A stretch of DNA of 64,000 nucleotides from Candidatus Omnitrophota bacterium (GCA_040755155.1 JBFMBP010000157.1:1-64000), one strand, 5' to 3'; positions 18,757 through 28,472 are shown, numbered from the stretch's first letter. The notes: generated by a model from the sequence alone, not told the origin. Numbers and translations: made by a program.

Positions 18757-19776
18757 ATGCTTGCGAAAAATTTGATGGTTTCAGGATGGTATGCCGATCA
18801 GGCGGCTCGGCAGCGAAACGAGCCGGGGATTGCGCATTCGTTTATGGGAGGATTGGCGACTGCATTGAATTATATGCATGGCGAAGTGGATCCCGTATGG
18901 TTGATGGGAAGCAGCGCCTGGGCCTTCAGGATATGGATCAGCCAGGCTTTTTGTCCCAGCGCCATGAGCGTCTTCGATTGGAATCTTCTCCCAGAAGCAG
19001 TAGTACAAGCCGGGTATAGCTGCGTATACATTTCCCGGCTTTGGAATGAAAAAGAAAAGGAAGAGGAGCGCCGTGAACAAGCGTATGAAGCGATTTTCGC
19101 GAGCATCGAACAAGGCGCGCCCGCCGTGGTTTGGGATATTGCGGACGACGAATGGGGGCTTATAACTGGCTTCGACGATGAACGACAATCGTATAGTACC
19201 TTGTCATGCCATAATGAAATTGGATGTATGCCTTATGAAAAATTGGGAAGGAATGGAATCGATATTCTTTCGGTAACCATCCCTGGACAGGTCAATGGCA
19301 GAACTCGCAAATACGCTGTAAGGCGTTCGTTGGAAGCCGCCGTCGCTCATGCCGAGCAAAAAGAATGGATGGATAGGCCAAAGTATCAAGATGGCTTGCC
19401 TGCCTTCGATCTTTGGGCTGCTTCCTATGACCGGTGGCTAATGCTAGTGGAAGCGGGGAAAAGCGATAACATTACGAAAGATTTGCCGAAGTGGGTGAAA
19501 TATTTCGCCGGGCATTGGTATGGGGCGCGATGTTATGCGCGGGAATACTTGCGAACGCTGGTGGAAAACGGCGAATGTTTATCGCATGCGGCGGAGGCTT
19601 ACGCAAAAACGGCGGAGTGTTTGAAGCCAGTATGGTTGGAAAGTCCATCGTCCACAACGCCGGAAAAAGAATTGCTCTCCATGTTAGCGCAATGCATACG
19701 CAACGCCAAAACGGCGGAAGAGGAAGGAATCGAACATATCCGCCAATACCTTGCGGCAACTAAGAAGAGCGGGTAG
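18757..19776 (+). CDS. Unknown protein with BtrH_N/C39-like N-terminal region
   Basis: The 339-residue product has no signal peptide. Residues 24-60 (HSFMGGLATALNYMHGEVD ... WAFRIW) and 125-150 (GAPAVVWDIADDEWGLITGFDD) follow the pattern of BtrH-type and C39-like papain-fold domains, in which a cysteine normally stands in the first motif. Here that position holds Ser (HSF), so peptidase or acyltransferase activity is doubtful. The C-terminal half (about 185-339) is helical and contains a stretch of Trp-rich motifs. I cannot assign a function. It lies in frame with the aborted ATGA coding stub 68 bp upstream, which may be coincidence. Confidence 0.45.
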   Translation: MLAKNLMVSGWYADQAARQRNEPGIAHSFMGGLATALNYMHGEVDPVWLMGSSAWAFRIWISQAFCPSAMSVFDWNLLPEAVVQAGYSCVYISRLWNEKEKEEERREQAYEAIFASIEQGAPAVVWDIADDEWGLITGFDDERQSYSTLSCHNEIGCMPYEKLGRNGIDILSVTIPGQVNGRTRKYAVRRSLEAAVAHAEQKEWMDRPKYQDGLPAFDLWAASYDRWLMLVEAGKSDNITKDLPKWVKYFAGHWYGARCYAREYLRTLVENGECLSHAAEAYAKTAECLKPVWLESPSSTTPEKELLSMLAQCIRNAKTAEEEGIEHIRQYLAATKKSG

Positions 19777-19781
19777 CGCTA

Positions 19782-21341
19782 TTACTTCAACCTCTCTTTC
19801 TTTGCAATCGATTCCAGTTTAAGTCCCGCCCAAATGAATTTCAGAAACGATTTGGATTTCGAATAAAGTGCGTCGATCAAGTCGGAAAAGGCTTTGTATT
19901 TATTGGGCGTATAGGGGAACCAATGGCCTTCGATTTTGGAATTCATTTTGTCAATAACGATCGATTTGACATTCGTAAAAGCGTATAATCCATATTCTCC
20001 TTTATAACGTCCAAAACCGCTATATTTGACGCCGCCGAAAGGCAGCGCGGGATTGGCAACCGTCAACATAACATTATTTATACATACATTGCCCGCTGCG
20101 ATTTTTCTTGCGACGCGATCCGCTCTCATCTTGTCTTTCGACCATACGCTGGCGCCGAGGCCATAGGGCGAATCGTTCGCTAGGCGAACGGCTTCCTCTT
20201 CTGTTGCGAATTTCATGACGGCCAGAACCGGTCCAAAAGTCTCTTCCGTCATGACTTTCATCGTATGGTTGACGTCTGCAATCAGCGTAGCGGGATAATG
20301 AAAGGGATGGCTTCCTTTTTTCCCTCCTATTAACACTCGCGCGCCTTTGTTAATAGCGTCTTTGACGTGCTGGTCCACTATATCGACCTGGCGTTCCGCC
20401 GTCATCGAGCCAATGTCTATATATTCCATTTCTATATTATTGTCTTTATCATGGGCTTGTTTGAGCAAAACTATTTTTTCCGCTAACGTTTTTACGAAAT
20501 GATCATATATGTTTTCTTGCGCATAAATCCGTTCGACTGAAATGCAGGCTTGTCCGGCATTCGTCAACGCTCCCCACAGCGCGCCAATGGCGGTCTTCTC
20601 CAAATCGGCGTCGTCGAAAACAATCATGGAATCCTTGCCGCCTAGTTCCAGAACGACGGGAATCAACTGGCGCGCCGCCAGCGCCATAATTTTTTTGCCC
20701 GTCTTTACGCCGCCGATAAAGAATATTTTCTCGGGTTTGGCTTCGATCAGCTTTTCGCCGGTATCGGGACCGCCATAAACGACTTGAATGGCCTCCTCCA
20801 TAAATCCGCTTTTAATAATGATTTCCTCGATCATTCCGTGGAGAGGAGTAATTTCGGACGGCTTGTATATAACGGAATTTCCGGCGATGAAAGCGCTCAA
20901 AATAGGAACAATGGATTGATAAAGTGGATAATTCCAAGGAGATAGAACCAATACGACGCCTATAGGCTCATAAATGATTTTCGATTTTTTCCCCCGCAAA
21001 GTCAGCGGCGTAGAGACATTTTTATCGGCTAAGATTCTTGCGGCGTTTTTTTTATAATATTCGATCGCGTCCAGCACGACGAAAATTTCGTTGCTTAAAC
21101 AATCGAAGCGGGATTTGCCATTCTCTATGACGATCCGGTCGATAATCCATTCCCGGTTTTCCGCAACATAGTTTTGAATTTTCCGGCATTCGCGCAATCG
21201 TTCGTCTATCGATAAATTTCTTATTATTTCAAAAGAAGATTTTGCTCGTTCGTAGAGACGGCGAATTTCCATCATATCCGGATCGTACATTTCATACAAT
21301 ATATTATTGTCGATGGGAGATTTTACTTTGTAGACGCGCAT
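19782..21341 (-). CDS. Aldehyde dehydrogenase (NAD(P)+-dependent)
   Basis: The 519-residue enzyme oxidises an aldehyde to the acid. Family landmarks are PWNYPL (N137), K160 in IYKPSE, E232 in LELGGKD and the catalytic C266 in NAGQACISVE, plus the C-terminal EETFGPV and PFGGVKYSGFGRYKGEYG. The sequence pattern is nearest to class 3/fatty-aldehyde or coniferyl-aldehyde-type enzymes. A basic, hydrophobic C-terminal tail (about 480-519) resembles a membrane-associating segment. The start is ATG 21341 with ggagaag upstream; an in-frame extension to 21455 is unlikely. It converges with the preceding gene with a 5-bp gap and stands alone on its strand. Confidence 0.88.
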   Translation of the reverse strand: MRVYKVKSPIDNNILYEMYDPDMMEIRRLYERAKSSFEIIRNLSIDERLRECRKIQNYVAENREWIIDRIVIENGKSRFDCLSNEIFVVLDAIEYYKKNAARILADKNVSTPLTLRGKKSKIIYEPIGVVLVLSPWNYPLYQSIVPILSAFIAGNSVIYKPSEITPLHGMIEEIIIKSGFMEEAIQVVYGGPDTGEKLIEAKPEKIFFIGGVKTGKKIMALAARQLIPVVLELGGKDSMIVFDDADLEKTAIGALWGALTNAGQACISVERIYAQENIYDHFVKTLAEKIVLLKQAHDKDNNIEMEYIDIGSMTAERQVDIVDQHVKDAINKGARVLIGGKKGSHPFHYPATLIADVNHTMKVMTEETFGPVLAVMKFATEEEAVRLANDSPYGLGASVWSKDKMRADRVARKIAAGNVCINNVMLTVANPALPFGGVKYSGFGRYKGEYGLYAFTNVKSIVIDKMNSKIEGHWFPYTPNKYKAFSDLIDALYSKSKSFLKFIWAGLKLESIAKKERLK

Positions 21342-21536
21342 TTTTCTTCTCCAAAATAGCTCAAAGCTTATCGGTTGGCTGCCTTTCCATAATCTACGTT
21401 TTTCGTTGCTGAAATTCGTAAATCGAATCCGATTAAACCGATGGTTAGGATTCAAAAAGGAATGGAGGAACGCTTGCTCGGAGAATTTTGCATATTGTTA
21501 AGCGAAAAAATGATAAGGCGCATTTTCACTAGTATG

Positions 21537-22229
21537 TTAATCCCTAGATAGCTTATCTTGTACCTTCCGGCTTGTAAGTTCGCGAAGGGCGTCGGCGGCG
21601 ATCCATCGGCATGTTTGGCCGCCGAGGGCGCGGATGGATTCGGCGGTTTGGATGGCGCGTTGGTTCAGCGATCGGTTGCGTTTGCCAATTTGACGCAAGG
21701 CCCAATTCACGGATTTTTTCACAAAATTGCGTTCGTCGGAGGCCTCGCGTTGGATGATATCAAGCCAGGAAACGAATATCTTGTCTTCCGCTTTTTTATC
21801 GTGAACCGCCAGAACCGCTATTAAGACGAATCCGGCGCGTTTGACGAATTCCTCTTTACGGGCGCACCAATCGGCGGCCTTTCGCTGAACTTGCGGATAG
21901 TGGCGAAAAAGGCGGTTGAAAACCTGATCGCAAACATCCCAGGAATCGATATCCATTACCCACCGTTCCAATTGTTCATCCGAAAGCATTTTGGGTTCGT
22001 CAATCATGGCGGCCAGGATTCTGGCTTCATGAATTCCCGAATCCCATAATTGTTGCGCCAATTCATGATCTTTTCCCGCTTCCTTGGCGATCGTCATTAG
22101 AATCGTAATGGAGACGCCATACGTATTCTCGGTTCTTATGCCGAACCGATCCATCGCCGCGAGATTAGCGGGATTGGCATATGATTTCAATCTCAAAATA
22201 ATATCGTTTGCCTTCACGATGACCGCCAT
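21537..22229 (-). CDS. AlkD-like DNA alkylation repair protein (HEAT-like)
   Basis: The 230-residue all-helical protein has the AlkD-family opening (LKSYANPANLAAMDRFGIRTENTYG), repeated helical pairs, and the late motif FVKKSVNWALRQIGKRN. AlkD-type glycosylases remove cationic alkylated bases such as 7-methylguanine by binding DNA with HEAT-like repeats. ATG 22229 is preferred because family similarity begins there; a TTG start at 22277 is possible but adds low-complexity residues. No clear ribosome binding site is visible. Confidence 0.82.
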   Translation of the reverse strand: MAVIVKANDIILRLKSYANPANLAAMDRFGIRTENTYGVSITILMTIAKEAGKDHELAQQLWDSGIHEARILAAMIDEPKMLSDEQLERWVMDIDSWDVCDQVFNRLFRHYPQVQRKAADWCARKEEFVKRAGFVLIAVLAVHDKKAEDKIFVSWLDIIQREASDERNFVKKSVNWALRQIGKRNRSLNQRAIQTAESIRALGGQTCRWIAADALRELTSRKVQDKLSRD

Positions 22230-22293
22230 GTTCGCAAAGGGATCGCGAGAGCCATCGATCCCGCGATCCCTTTGCAATAGGCTATTCTTAGAT

Positions 22294-23493
22294 TTATAAA
22301 TTCAACTTCAATTCCATCTTCTTCATGTCCTTCATCATGCCGTCCCACGTCGCTTCCTCGCCGGAGTAAGCGGCGATGCGGCCGAGAACGCCCGTCAGCG
22401 TGCTTTGCACGGCGTCTTCGCCGTGGTTGATGTATTGGCCGGAATGAATGGCTTTAACGAAATCCTTGACGTTATTGTTCACGCCGACGTCCCACGTCTC
22501 GTCGTTATCGGTTCCCGGCCAGGGATTGTCGCCAGTGATTTTTACGGGGCCGCTGTAATGGGAATCGACGACGCCCTTGGAACCGTACATGCGGATGCAA
22601 AGGTCGTCGTAACCTTTAGTGAACTGGGCGGAACTGAAATCGACTTTTACGTCGTTGGGATACCAAAACGTAACGATGAAATGATCCCAGCAATCGCCGA
22701 CATCGACGCGGGCTTTGCGTCCGCCGGTTCCGCGCGCTTTGATGGGATGGGTTCCGATGTACCAGTTGGCGACGTCCAGAACATGGACGTTCTGTTCGAC
22801 GATGATATCGCCGGAGAGGGGAATATCGAAGACCCAGTTGCGCAAGCGGTTTTCGTCGTCCGATGCGCCGGGGCGATTTTTGGGATCGAGCCGTCCGGCG
22901 TGGTAGTAAACGTGGCCGAGAACGAGTTCGCCAATATCTCCCCGCCGCACGCGCTCGACGGCTTCCTTAAAACCAGGACTGTTACGGGTTTGAAAATCGA
23001 CTAGGAAGTTCAACTTGCCTTTGGCCTTTTTGGAACTATCCAGAATGCTAAGGCAGCCGGGAGCGTCGACGGCCACCGGCTTGGCCATCCAGACATGCTT
23101 GCCCGCCTCGACGGCCATGGCTACTTGTTCGGGATGGTAATAGGGAGGGCTGGTAACGGCGACAGCATCCAGCTTGGATTGAATTAAATCGGCGTAGGTC
23201 TTAACGCCGAGATAGCAACGGGATGGTTCCACGTCGAAGCGATCGCGAATCACTTCCAGACGGTCTTCGAAGGGATCTTGCGCGGCGACGACTTTCATAT
23301 CCTGGGGAGCGTTTTCCTGATACTTCTTGGCGACGAAGTTGCCGCGTCCGCCGCAGCCGAGGATGCCGATCTCGATGGCGGAATTGGCCGGAGCGCCATA
23401 GATGGATGAAGGTTTGACGAACATCATTCCCGCTGCGCCCGCCGCCGAGGCTTTTAGAAAACTGCGCCGATTGTCTTTTGGTTTTTGCGTCAT
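22294..23493 (-). CDS. Tat-exported Gfo/Idh/MocA oxidoreductase (1)
   Basis: The 399-residue protein has a Tat leader (DNRRSFLKASAAGAAG). It continues with the Rossmann motif IGILGCGGRG and the lysine motif region MAKPVAVDAPGC, here AKP in place of the usual EKP. Gfo/Idh/MocA enzymes oxidise or reduce sugars with a tightly held NAD(P). Exported forms act in the periplasm. The start is ATG 23493 behind aggagg; upstream codons are ignored. It shares the VDAPGC signature with the protein at 35970, so these two are close paralogues. It probably works with exported sugar enzymes in this window. Confidence 0.88.
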   Translation of the reverse strand: MTQKPKDNRRSFLKASAAGAAGMMFVKPSSIYGAPANSAIEIGILGCGGRGNFVAKKYQENAPQDMKVVAAQDPFEDRLEVIRDRFDVEPSRCYLGVKTYADLIQSKLDAVAVTSPPYYHPEQVAMAVEAGKHVWMAKPVAVDAPGCLSILDSSKKAKGKLNFLVDFQTRNSPGFKEAVERVRRGDIGELVLGHVYYHAGRLDPKNRPGASDDENRLRNWVFDIPLSGDIIVEQNVHVLDVANWYIGTHPIKARGTGGRKARVDVGDCWDHFIVTFWYPNDVKVDFSSAQFTKGYDDLCIRMYGSKGVVDSHYSGPVKITGDNPWPGTDNDETWDVGVNNNVKDFVKAIHSGQYINHGEDAVQSTLTGVLGRIAAYSGEEATWDGMMKDMKKMELKLNL

Positions 23494-23844
23494 TTTATTT
23501 TCCTCCTGCGTATGCGATAAGGTTTTTTTTATCATTACTAACTCATGTTACGCGCCTGGGAGTGCGGGCGTCCCGCCCGCAAGTTGGTGAAACCGTCACA
23601 GAACGGCGCATTGGCACTATTTCTGCAGCGTTATTGAATCACGTAACCGCGAAATAATGGAGAAATCCACAAAATTTTTGAATCGCGGATATCGTGGATT
23701 CTTATGGATTTCACGGAGAAATCTATCCCGAAGAGCGATTCCTTGCTCTAACTTTTTTTTCGTGTTTTTCCTTTTCCTTTCGCGTTTTCGTGATTCAAGC
23801 GACGATTGCAATAGATGCCTTTAATATATGAGCGAGTAGAAAAA
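23494..23844. other. Intergenic region with decayed repeats
   Basis: These 351 bp hold no gene. They contain a GC palindrome (23564-23580) and, at 23752-23797, a decayed tandem pattern that on the minus strand reads acgaaa, gcgaaa, acgaaa. Such patterns are typical of spreading intergenic repeats. A stretch near 23660-23730 also has repeated gaaatc/gatttc and gtggatt segments. Confidence 0.5.
23555..23587. repeat. Palindromic intergenic repeat (gcgggcg-tcc-cgcccgc)
   Basis: A perfect 7-bp stem (23564-23570 with 23574-23580) lies inside a unit whose minus/plus translation contains the motif GSAGVPPAS. That motif is often seen in mis-called small ORFs of planctomycete-like genomes and marks a dispersed repeat. 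Confidence 0.55.
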
Positions 23845-25569
23845 TCAATCTTCCGGCAAATAGGGATACCATGTTTTCCATAAAATGAGAACTCCCGCTA
23901 AGAAAACCGAAAAAGTAATGGCGGCGGCCGTCCAATCGTGAATGACGGAATAGACGGGAGTAAGGTAAAGGCAAAGTAAGGCGATCATGCCGATCGCGCA
24001 ATTAAAGAGATCGCGCATGAAAGTTTCGCTTTTCGCTCGGAGGCCGCCGTCGTCCATTCCCCGCCGCACCGGTCCCCAGAAACCGCCAGGGTGAACGGCG
24101 CCATAGAAAAGACGCAGCGTTTCAGCGTTCGTCGGCGCTGTCGAATAGGTTGCTATGATGGCGGCTGCCAAGGAAGAGAGGACGATGACGCCAAGCGATA
24201 GATATGGCGGCGCGCCGGGATAGAAAAAGGTGAGAAAGAAACAAACCGCCATGCCAACGCTCGTAGAACCGGCTACGCCCCAAGCGTTGAAGCGCCACCA
24301 ATACCACCGCAAAATATTGGGAACCAGAAAACCGGCGGTGAATACCATGAGAATCCAGGTCCAGATCGTCGTAATGGATTGGGCTTGCATTCCTATTAAC
24401 AAGCCGGCGATAACGATAAGGATAGAAGAAATATAGCTTGCGCGGGTCAATTCGCGATTGGAGGCGTTGGGTTTAATCAGTCCATGATAAATATCTTCTA
24501 CAAGATAGGCCGCTCCCGAATTGATGGTGGAATCGAAGGTGGACATGAAAGCGGCCAAGAAGCCCGCCAGAACCAGCCCCTTCAATCCGATGGGCAGATA
24601 AACGTCGAGGACGTGGGGCAGCGCCATTTCCGGATCGGTGATTCCTTGGATGCCGACGACGGCCAGGGCGGTAATGCCGATGCACATGGCCCAGCGGGTA
24701 ACCAGGAAGAAGCCCCAGGCGGCGCCTACTTTACTGGCGTCGCGCGAGGAGCGCGTAGAAAGAAAACGCTGGAATTCGTGCAGCGTAAAGGGGCCGCCCG
24801 CGTTGAGCATTATTCCTTTCGCTATCCAAGCAATGCAGAGGAGGCCGAAGAATTGAAAATCGGTTCCGGCCAAATAAGTCGGTTCCCAGGCGGGCGCGAG
24901 GCTCAACCAACCGTCGGGAACGGAGGCGGACAAAGATTCGAAAGTGAATTGGCTGGCGCAGATAACGGCGACGACGGCGGCGGCGATGGTCAAAATCGCC
25001 GTCTGGATAACATCGGTAACGATTACGCTGTATAAACCGCCAAGGATAACATAGATGGATGTTACGCCGAAGACGAGAAACGCTCCAGCGTCTTTAGAGA
25101 GGGGAAGATAGACGGATATAAACTTGCCGATGCCTTGATAATCGTAAGCGATCATGCAGACGGTAGTGATCACCGAGGCAAAGGCGTAGAGCTGGCGGGC
25201 GATCATGCCGTCCAGCCCTTTGCCGAATCGCGTTTCCATCCATTGCGCGCCGGTGAGGACGGCGGAGCGGCGCACCCACTTGCCCGCAAACGTCATGTAC
25301 GCCGCCGGAATCAAAAAACCCCAGGACCAATGAATCCACATGCCCTTAAGGCCCATCGTGTAAAACATGGCCACGATCCACATCGTGCCGGTGATGTCGT
25401 ACGTAGAAACGCTGCCGGAAATGGATATCCAGAGCCAATGAAGACGGCGTCCAGCCAGAAAATAACTCTCGACGTTTTCCGACGCTTTTTTGCGCAAGTG
25501 AAAGCCGAGATAAACGACGCCGATGACGTAGATCAAGAGGATGGCGATATCGACGGGATGTAGTTTCAT
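23845..25569 (-). CDS. Sodium:solute symporter (SSS/SLC5 family)
   Basis: The 574-residue integral membrane protein has about 13-14 helices. It shows the SSS family opening LHPVDIAILLIYVIGVVYLGF and the conserved region YFLAGRRLHWLWISIS, followed by GAQWMETRFGKG. It likely imports a sugar, sialic acid, or other organic solute with Na+. It lies 351 bp downstream (in map terms above) of the Gfo/Idh gene on the same strand, so a shared substrate is possible. I prefer ATG 25569, with ggaaa seven bases upstream, over in-frame ATGs at 25587 and 25593. Confidence 0.85.
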   Translation of the reverse strand: MKLHPVDIAILLIYVIGVVYLGFHLRKKASENVESYFLAGRRLHWLWISISGSVSTYDITGTMWIVAMFYTMGLKGMWIHWSWGFLIPAAYMTFAGKWVRRSAVLTGAQWMETRFGKGLDGMIARQLYAFASVITTVCMIAYDYQGIGKFISVYLPLSKDAGAFLVFGVTSIYVILGGLYSVIVTDVIQTAILTIAAAVVAVICASQFTFESLSASVPDGWLSLAPAWEPTYLAGTDFQFFGLLCIAWIAKGIMLNAGGPFTLHEFQRFLSTRSSRDASKVGAAWGFFLVTRWAMCIGITALAVVGIQGITDPEMALPHVLDVYLPIGLKGLVLAGFLAAFMSTFDSTINSGAAYLVEDIYHGLIKPNASNRELTRASYISSILIVIAGLLIGMQAQSITTIWTWILMVFTAGFLVPNILRWYWWRFNAWGVAGSTSVGMAVCFFLTFFYPGAPPYLSLGVIVLSSLAAAIIATYSTAPTNAETLRLFYGAVHPGGFWGPVRRGMDDGGLRAKSETFMRDLFNCAIGMIALLCLYLTPVYSVIHDWTAAAITFSVFLAGVLILWKTWYPYLPED

Positions 25570-25766
25570 ACGCGTTTCCGATTGCATACCCATTATTTTT
25601 GCCGGTTAGGCGTTGCGCCGATCCGGGAGATCTTGGAGTTTCGATTATTCAAAATTTAAAGAAGAATAGGAAGGGGGGCGAAAAAATAAATTGCATCGAT
25701 GATGGATGACATCTTCAACCATGTGAGGATCAATCGCGTTGGAGAGGCGGATGAGATCGAATTTCT

Positions 25767-26876
25767 CTATCGATTCAAAAGCGGCGGCAGATCGTCCATC
25801 TTATCCAAAACGATTACGCCGATTTTTTTAAAAAATGGAATATAGATTTTCTGCAACTTATTCGCATTACATCCGATCGATATTACCCGCAAATCGTCCC
25901 TCAGCCAGCGCGCCGAAAGAAGCGTAGTGGATATATCGCCTACGATGGCAATATTCGCAGGCATCGAAGGCAGGAGCGCCTCGAAAGATGCGTTGGCCGG
26001 GATTAATTGGGTATTTTGAAATTTCAATAATCCAATCTCGTCTTCGCCGATTTGACGCGGATGATATTTTATAGCCGCTTTTCCACCGTTCCGTGTAATC
26101 GTTTCCACTAATTTGATCATTTCCGGACGGTAATTGGGTATGCGGTCCATAATCGTAACGTGGGGTAAAGTTAACAATATATCGATATTTTGCAAACAAG
26201 TTATATCCATGCCGGAGGCCAGCAATAATTGTTGAGATAACGATCGAATCGCCGAATGAGAAAAAAGACTGGCCGAAGCTTTATGATGAATAGTTTTTTT
26301 TATAATGGGATGAACATGCTCCGGGAATGCCAGCCAGCATTCATCAATATATTTGGAGGCGCCGACGATCGCTGGTTGATCCCACCAAATCCCATAAAAG
26401 ATTTTCTTTAGCCATTGATCGAATAGGATATTCCTCAGGCGATGGTTGTTTCTTCTCACATAAGTACACATGCCGTCGTCCAAATAAATACCCGTTACGC
26501 TCTCATTTATTCTTCTCGCATGATGAATTAGGTATTGAAATTCGTACCGGCGGTCGTTGCCCGTATAAATCTTGACTGGACGTATATGTTCGGCCAAAGA
26601 ACGCAAAGACGATATCAATTTCTTGCGATGGTTCCATTTTTCAATCGCAGGCAATCCGCGGCCGGAGAAGGCATGAACTTCTAGGAAGGGACTATCTTTC
26701 CATTGTTTTGTTTGTTCGATATACAGATTATCCTCCAGGGAAATCTGGTCGATAAAGCAAAGATAAGCGTTTTCTTCTTCCCTTTTCGATAAAGCAATGC
26801 CGCTTGCCAAAAAAAGATTAAGCGGCGTTGAAATCATATAGAGAGCATTAAGTTTTCGATTGTTTTCATCGTTCAT
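25767..26876 (-). CDS. Putative sialyltransferase/polysialyltransferase-like glycosyltransferase (GT52-like)
   Basis: The 369-residue soluble protein looks like a GT-B glycosyltransferase of the GT52/capsule polysialyltransferase type. It opens with NALYMISTPLNLFLASGIAL, a typical ISTPLN-like first strand. It carries the KYHPRQ motif near residue 270 and GDISTTLLSARWL near residue 318, matching the HP and ST motifs of bacterial sialyltransferases. If correct it transfers a CMP-activated sugar during surface polysaccharide synthesis. Five bases before its ATG lies the stop of a broken GT2 gene, so it may be the survivor of a larger glycan locus. The assignment rests on these short motifs only. 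Confidence 0.5.
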   Translation of the reverse strand: MNDENNRKLNALYMISTPLNLFLASGIALSKREEENAYLCFIDQISLEDNLYIEQTKQWKDSPFLEVHAFSGRGLPAIEKWNHRKKLISSLRSLAEHIRPVKIYTGNDRRYEFQYLIHHARRINESVTGIYLDDGMCTYVRRNNHRLRNILFDQWLKKIFYGIWWDQPAIVGASKYIDECWLAFPEHVHPIIKKTIHHKASASLFSHSAIRSLSQQLLLASGMDITCLQNIDILLTLPHVTIMDRIPNYRPEMIKLVETITRNGGKAAIKYHPRQIGEDEIGLLKFQNTQLIPANASFEALLPSMPANIAIVGDISTTLLSARWLRDDLRVISIGCNANKLQKIYIPFFKKIGVIVLDKMDDLPPLLNR

Positions 26877-26878
26877 TT

Positions 26879-26998
26879 CTAGGATTCATCGTCCAACGCG
26901 ACGATTTCGTCCGCCCAGGCAACGCTGTTCAGGCAACGTTTTACGCATTGCGAATCGTTATGAGTGATAACAAGCGCTCTGACGGCGAGGCGGTTCAT
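26879..26998 (-). pseudogene. N-terminal stump of a GT2-family glycosyltransferase
   Basis: A 39-codon frame from ATG 26998 to TAG 26879 reads LAVRALVITHNDSQCVKRC then LNSVAWADEIVALDDES and stops. This is the start of a WaaE/GT2 glycosyltransferase: intact relatives read ITHNEE...CLESV.WADEIVVLDSGSTD and continue for 200 or more residues. The stop falls just where the DxD-type donor site should follow. The next gene starts 2 bases after the stop, so a deletion fused the two loci. Confidence 0.7.
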
Positions 26999-27006
26999 AG
27001 ATATTC

Positions 27007-27702
27007 TCATTTCATGGCCACAGTAGGTTTTTCGCTGGTTTTTGGTTCCTTCTCTTTTTTTCCATAAATAGGAGTTAGCAACTCCACCCCCCGAATGGCG
27101 GTAATAATGTCTTGATTGTCGTTATTCGTGGAAAATTCCCAACAGATTACATACCAATCGGGATGAATCCCCGATGATGTTTTATAGGGGTAAATGTGGG
27201 CTTTCCGTATGTCGTCGCCAAAACGCCTGATTTTCTTGTTCAAGGAGTTTTGCGTACAAACGGTCTCCCCTTCCAGCGAAAACGATGGATTGAAATTGGC
27301 GCTTTGCACGTAAAATCCGAAGGGGCTTTTGCCCGGATCGAAATAGCATGAGCCTTTCGGCGAGGCGGGCAGGCCGCTCAAACTCGTCTTGTCGCCCGCT
27401 TGTGGACCGCATTCGAACAACAATCGCAACAGAATATTGGTGGTCTGGGAATAAAACCCCGCTCGCACAATCGACGTAGCGTCCTGAATACCGAAGGAGT
27501 ATTTGGCGATAAGCATATATTCGACGAGGCGGTCTTTTTTTAGGAATAATCCCTGCGCCGGGCCTTTTACTACGATTTCATCTTCCGGTTTCAAATCCAA
27601 TCCCAAATTCTGGAACACTTTTTCCAAAGGCGGTTCCTCCTGGCCGAAGCCGAACGACGCCGCGGCCATTGCCATCAATACTATTGCTAGAATTCGTTTC
27701 AT
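27007..27702 (-). CDS. Secreted protein of unknown function
   Basis: The 231-residue protein starts with a signal peptide (MKRILAIVLMAMAAASFGFG). The mature part has alternating strands and two or three cysteines (about residues 95, 115 and 145, approximate) and no motif I recognise. The C-terminus is Lys/Glu-rich. A gaggggaat box precedes ATG 27702. The gene follows the VanY-type peptidase on the same strand after 47 bp and may share its transcript. Confidence 0.5.
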   Translation of the reverse strand: MKRILAIVLMAMAAASFGFGQEEPPLEKVFQNLGLDLKPEDEIVVKGPAQGLFLKKDRLVEYMLIAKYSFGIQDATSIVRAGFYSQTTNILLRLLFECGPQAGDKTSLSGLPASPKGSCYFDPGKSPFGFYVQSANFNPSFSLEGETVCTQNSLNKKIRRFGDDIRKAHIYPYKTSSGIHPDWYVICWEFSTNNDNQDIITAIRGVELLTPIYGKKEKEPKTSEKPTVAMK

Positions 27703-27749
27703 TATTCCCCTCCTCATAGAGTAGAAGAGGCTTCCAGCCTCTTTGATTT

Positions 27750-28472
27750 TCAACCATTAGGAAAAAGAATCGGATTGACTCCTTTAATCCACTTTTCCGT
27801 GAACTCTTTCATTAAATGCGGAGTAAAGGAGCTGAATCCCTCCACTTCGCGGACGCATACGAATTTACGCAAATCGATTGTTATAAACTTGCGCAAGAAG
27901 GGAATAGAATCTTCCGCGAAACTCCAATGCCAGGGTTCGTAAGCGTAGCCCGTACGCGAGGAATCGTTGGTATAGGTTTCGTAAAATCCATATTTCTCCG
28001 CGTTTCCCATGAGCCAAGAATACATATCGCCATATACGCCGCCTTTTTTATAATGGCGTTCCAACAGCATTTCCTCCGGCTTCGGCTGGGATAGATCGAC
28101 GAGATCGGCGTCGGTTCCCCAATGATGCCGCGACGTTCCCGGCAAGCTGGAATATTGCAGGATGGAGCGGAATTTTTCTTCCGGCGTCATTTTCGTTTTA
28201 TTCATGGAGCGGTATTTCCGGTTCCATATTCTCAGCTGCCGGTCGAAGGAACGATAACCCGAAACGATGTGGATTTTGATTCCTTCCGTCAGCGCGGCTT
28301 TACGCATAGACATATAAGCCTCGGCGGCGCTTGGCCGCAGCGGAACGTCCTTTCCGGCGAGTGGCGGTCGTTTTTTTCCCGCCAATTCCAATTCGGATAT
28401 CTCATCCACGCTTCGGCTGGCGGAGACGGCAAGCGTTGAACAGGAAGCGAGAATAAACGATCGGCGATTCAT
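27750..28472 (-). CDS. VanY-type D-alanyl-D-alanine carboxypeptidase (peptidase M15B), Tat lipoprotein-like
   Basis: The 240-residue enzyme trims peptidoglycan stem peptides at the terminal D-Ala. The M15 signatures are SGYRSFDRQ (residues 71-79), SRHHWGTDAD with zinc ligands H116 and D123, and EPWHW with E179 and zinc ligand H182. The N-terminus MNRRSFILASC combines an RR pair with a LASC lipobox (C11). It may therefore be a lipoprotein, possibly Tat-exported. The start at 28472 has an agaggg box; an in-frame ATG seven codons upstream is weaker. Confidence 0.85.
   Translation of the reverse strand: MNRRSFILASCSTLAVSASRSVDEISELELAGKKRPPLAGKDVPLRPSAAEAYMSMRKAALTEGIKIHIVSGYRSFDRQLRIWNRKYRSMNKTKMTPEEKFRSILQYSSLPGTSRHHWGTDADLVDLSQPKPEEMLLERHYKKGGVYGDMYSWLMGNAEKYGFYETYTNDSSRTGYAYEPWHWSFAEDSIPFLRKFITIDLRKFVCVREVEGFSSFTPHLMKEFTEKWIKGVNPILFPNG

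Noticed and set aside
25697-25846. Possible small plus-strand gene starting ATGATGGATGAC
   Set aside because: It overlaps the 3' end of the sialyltransferase-like gene, has no ribosome binding site and no recognisable sequence.
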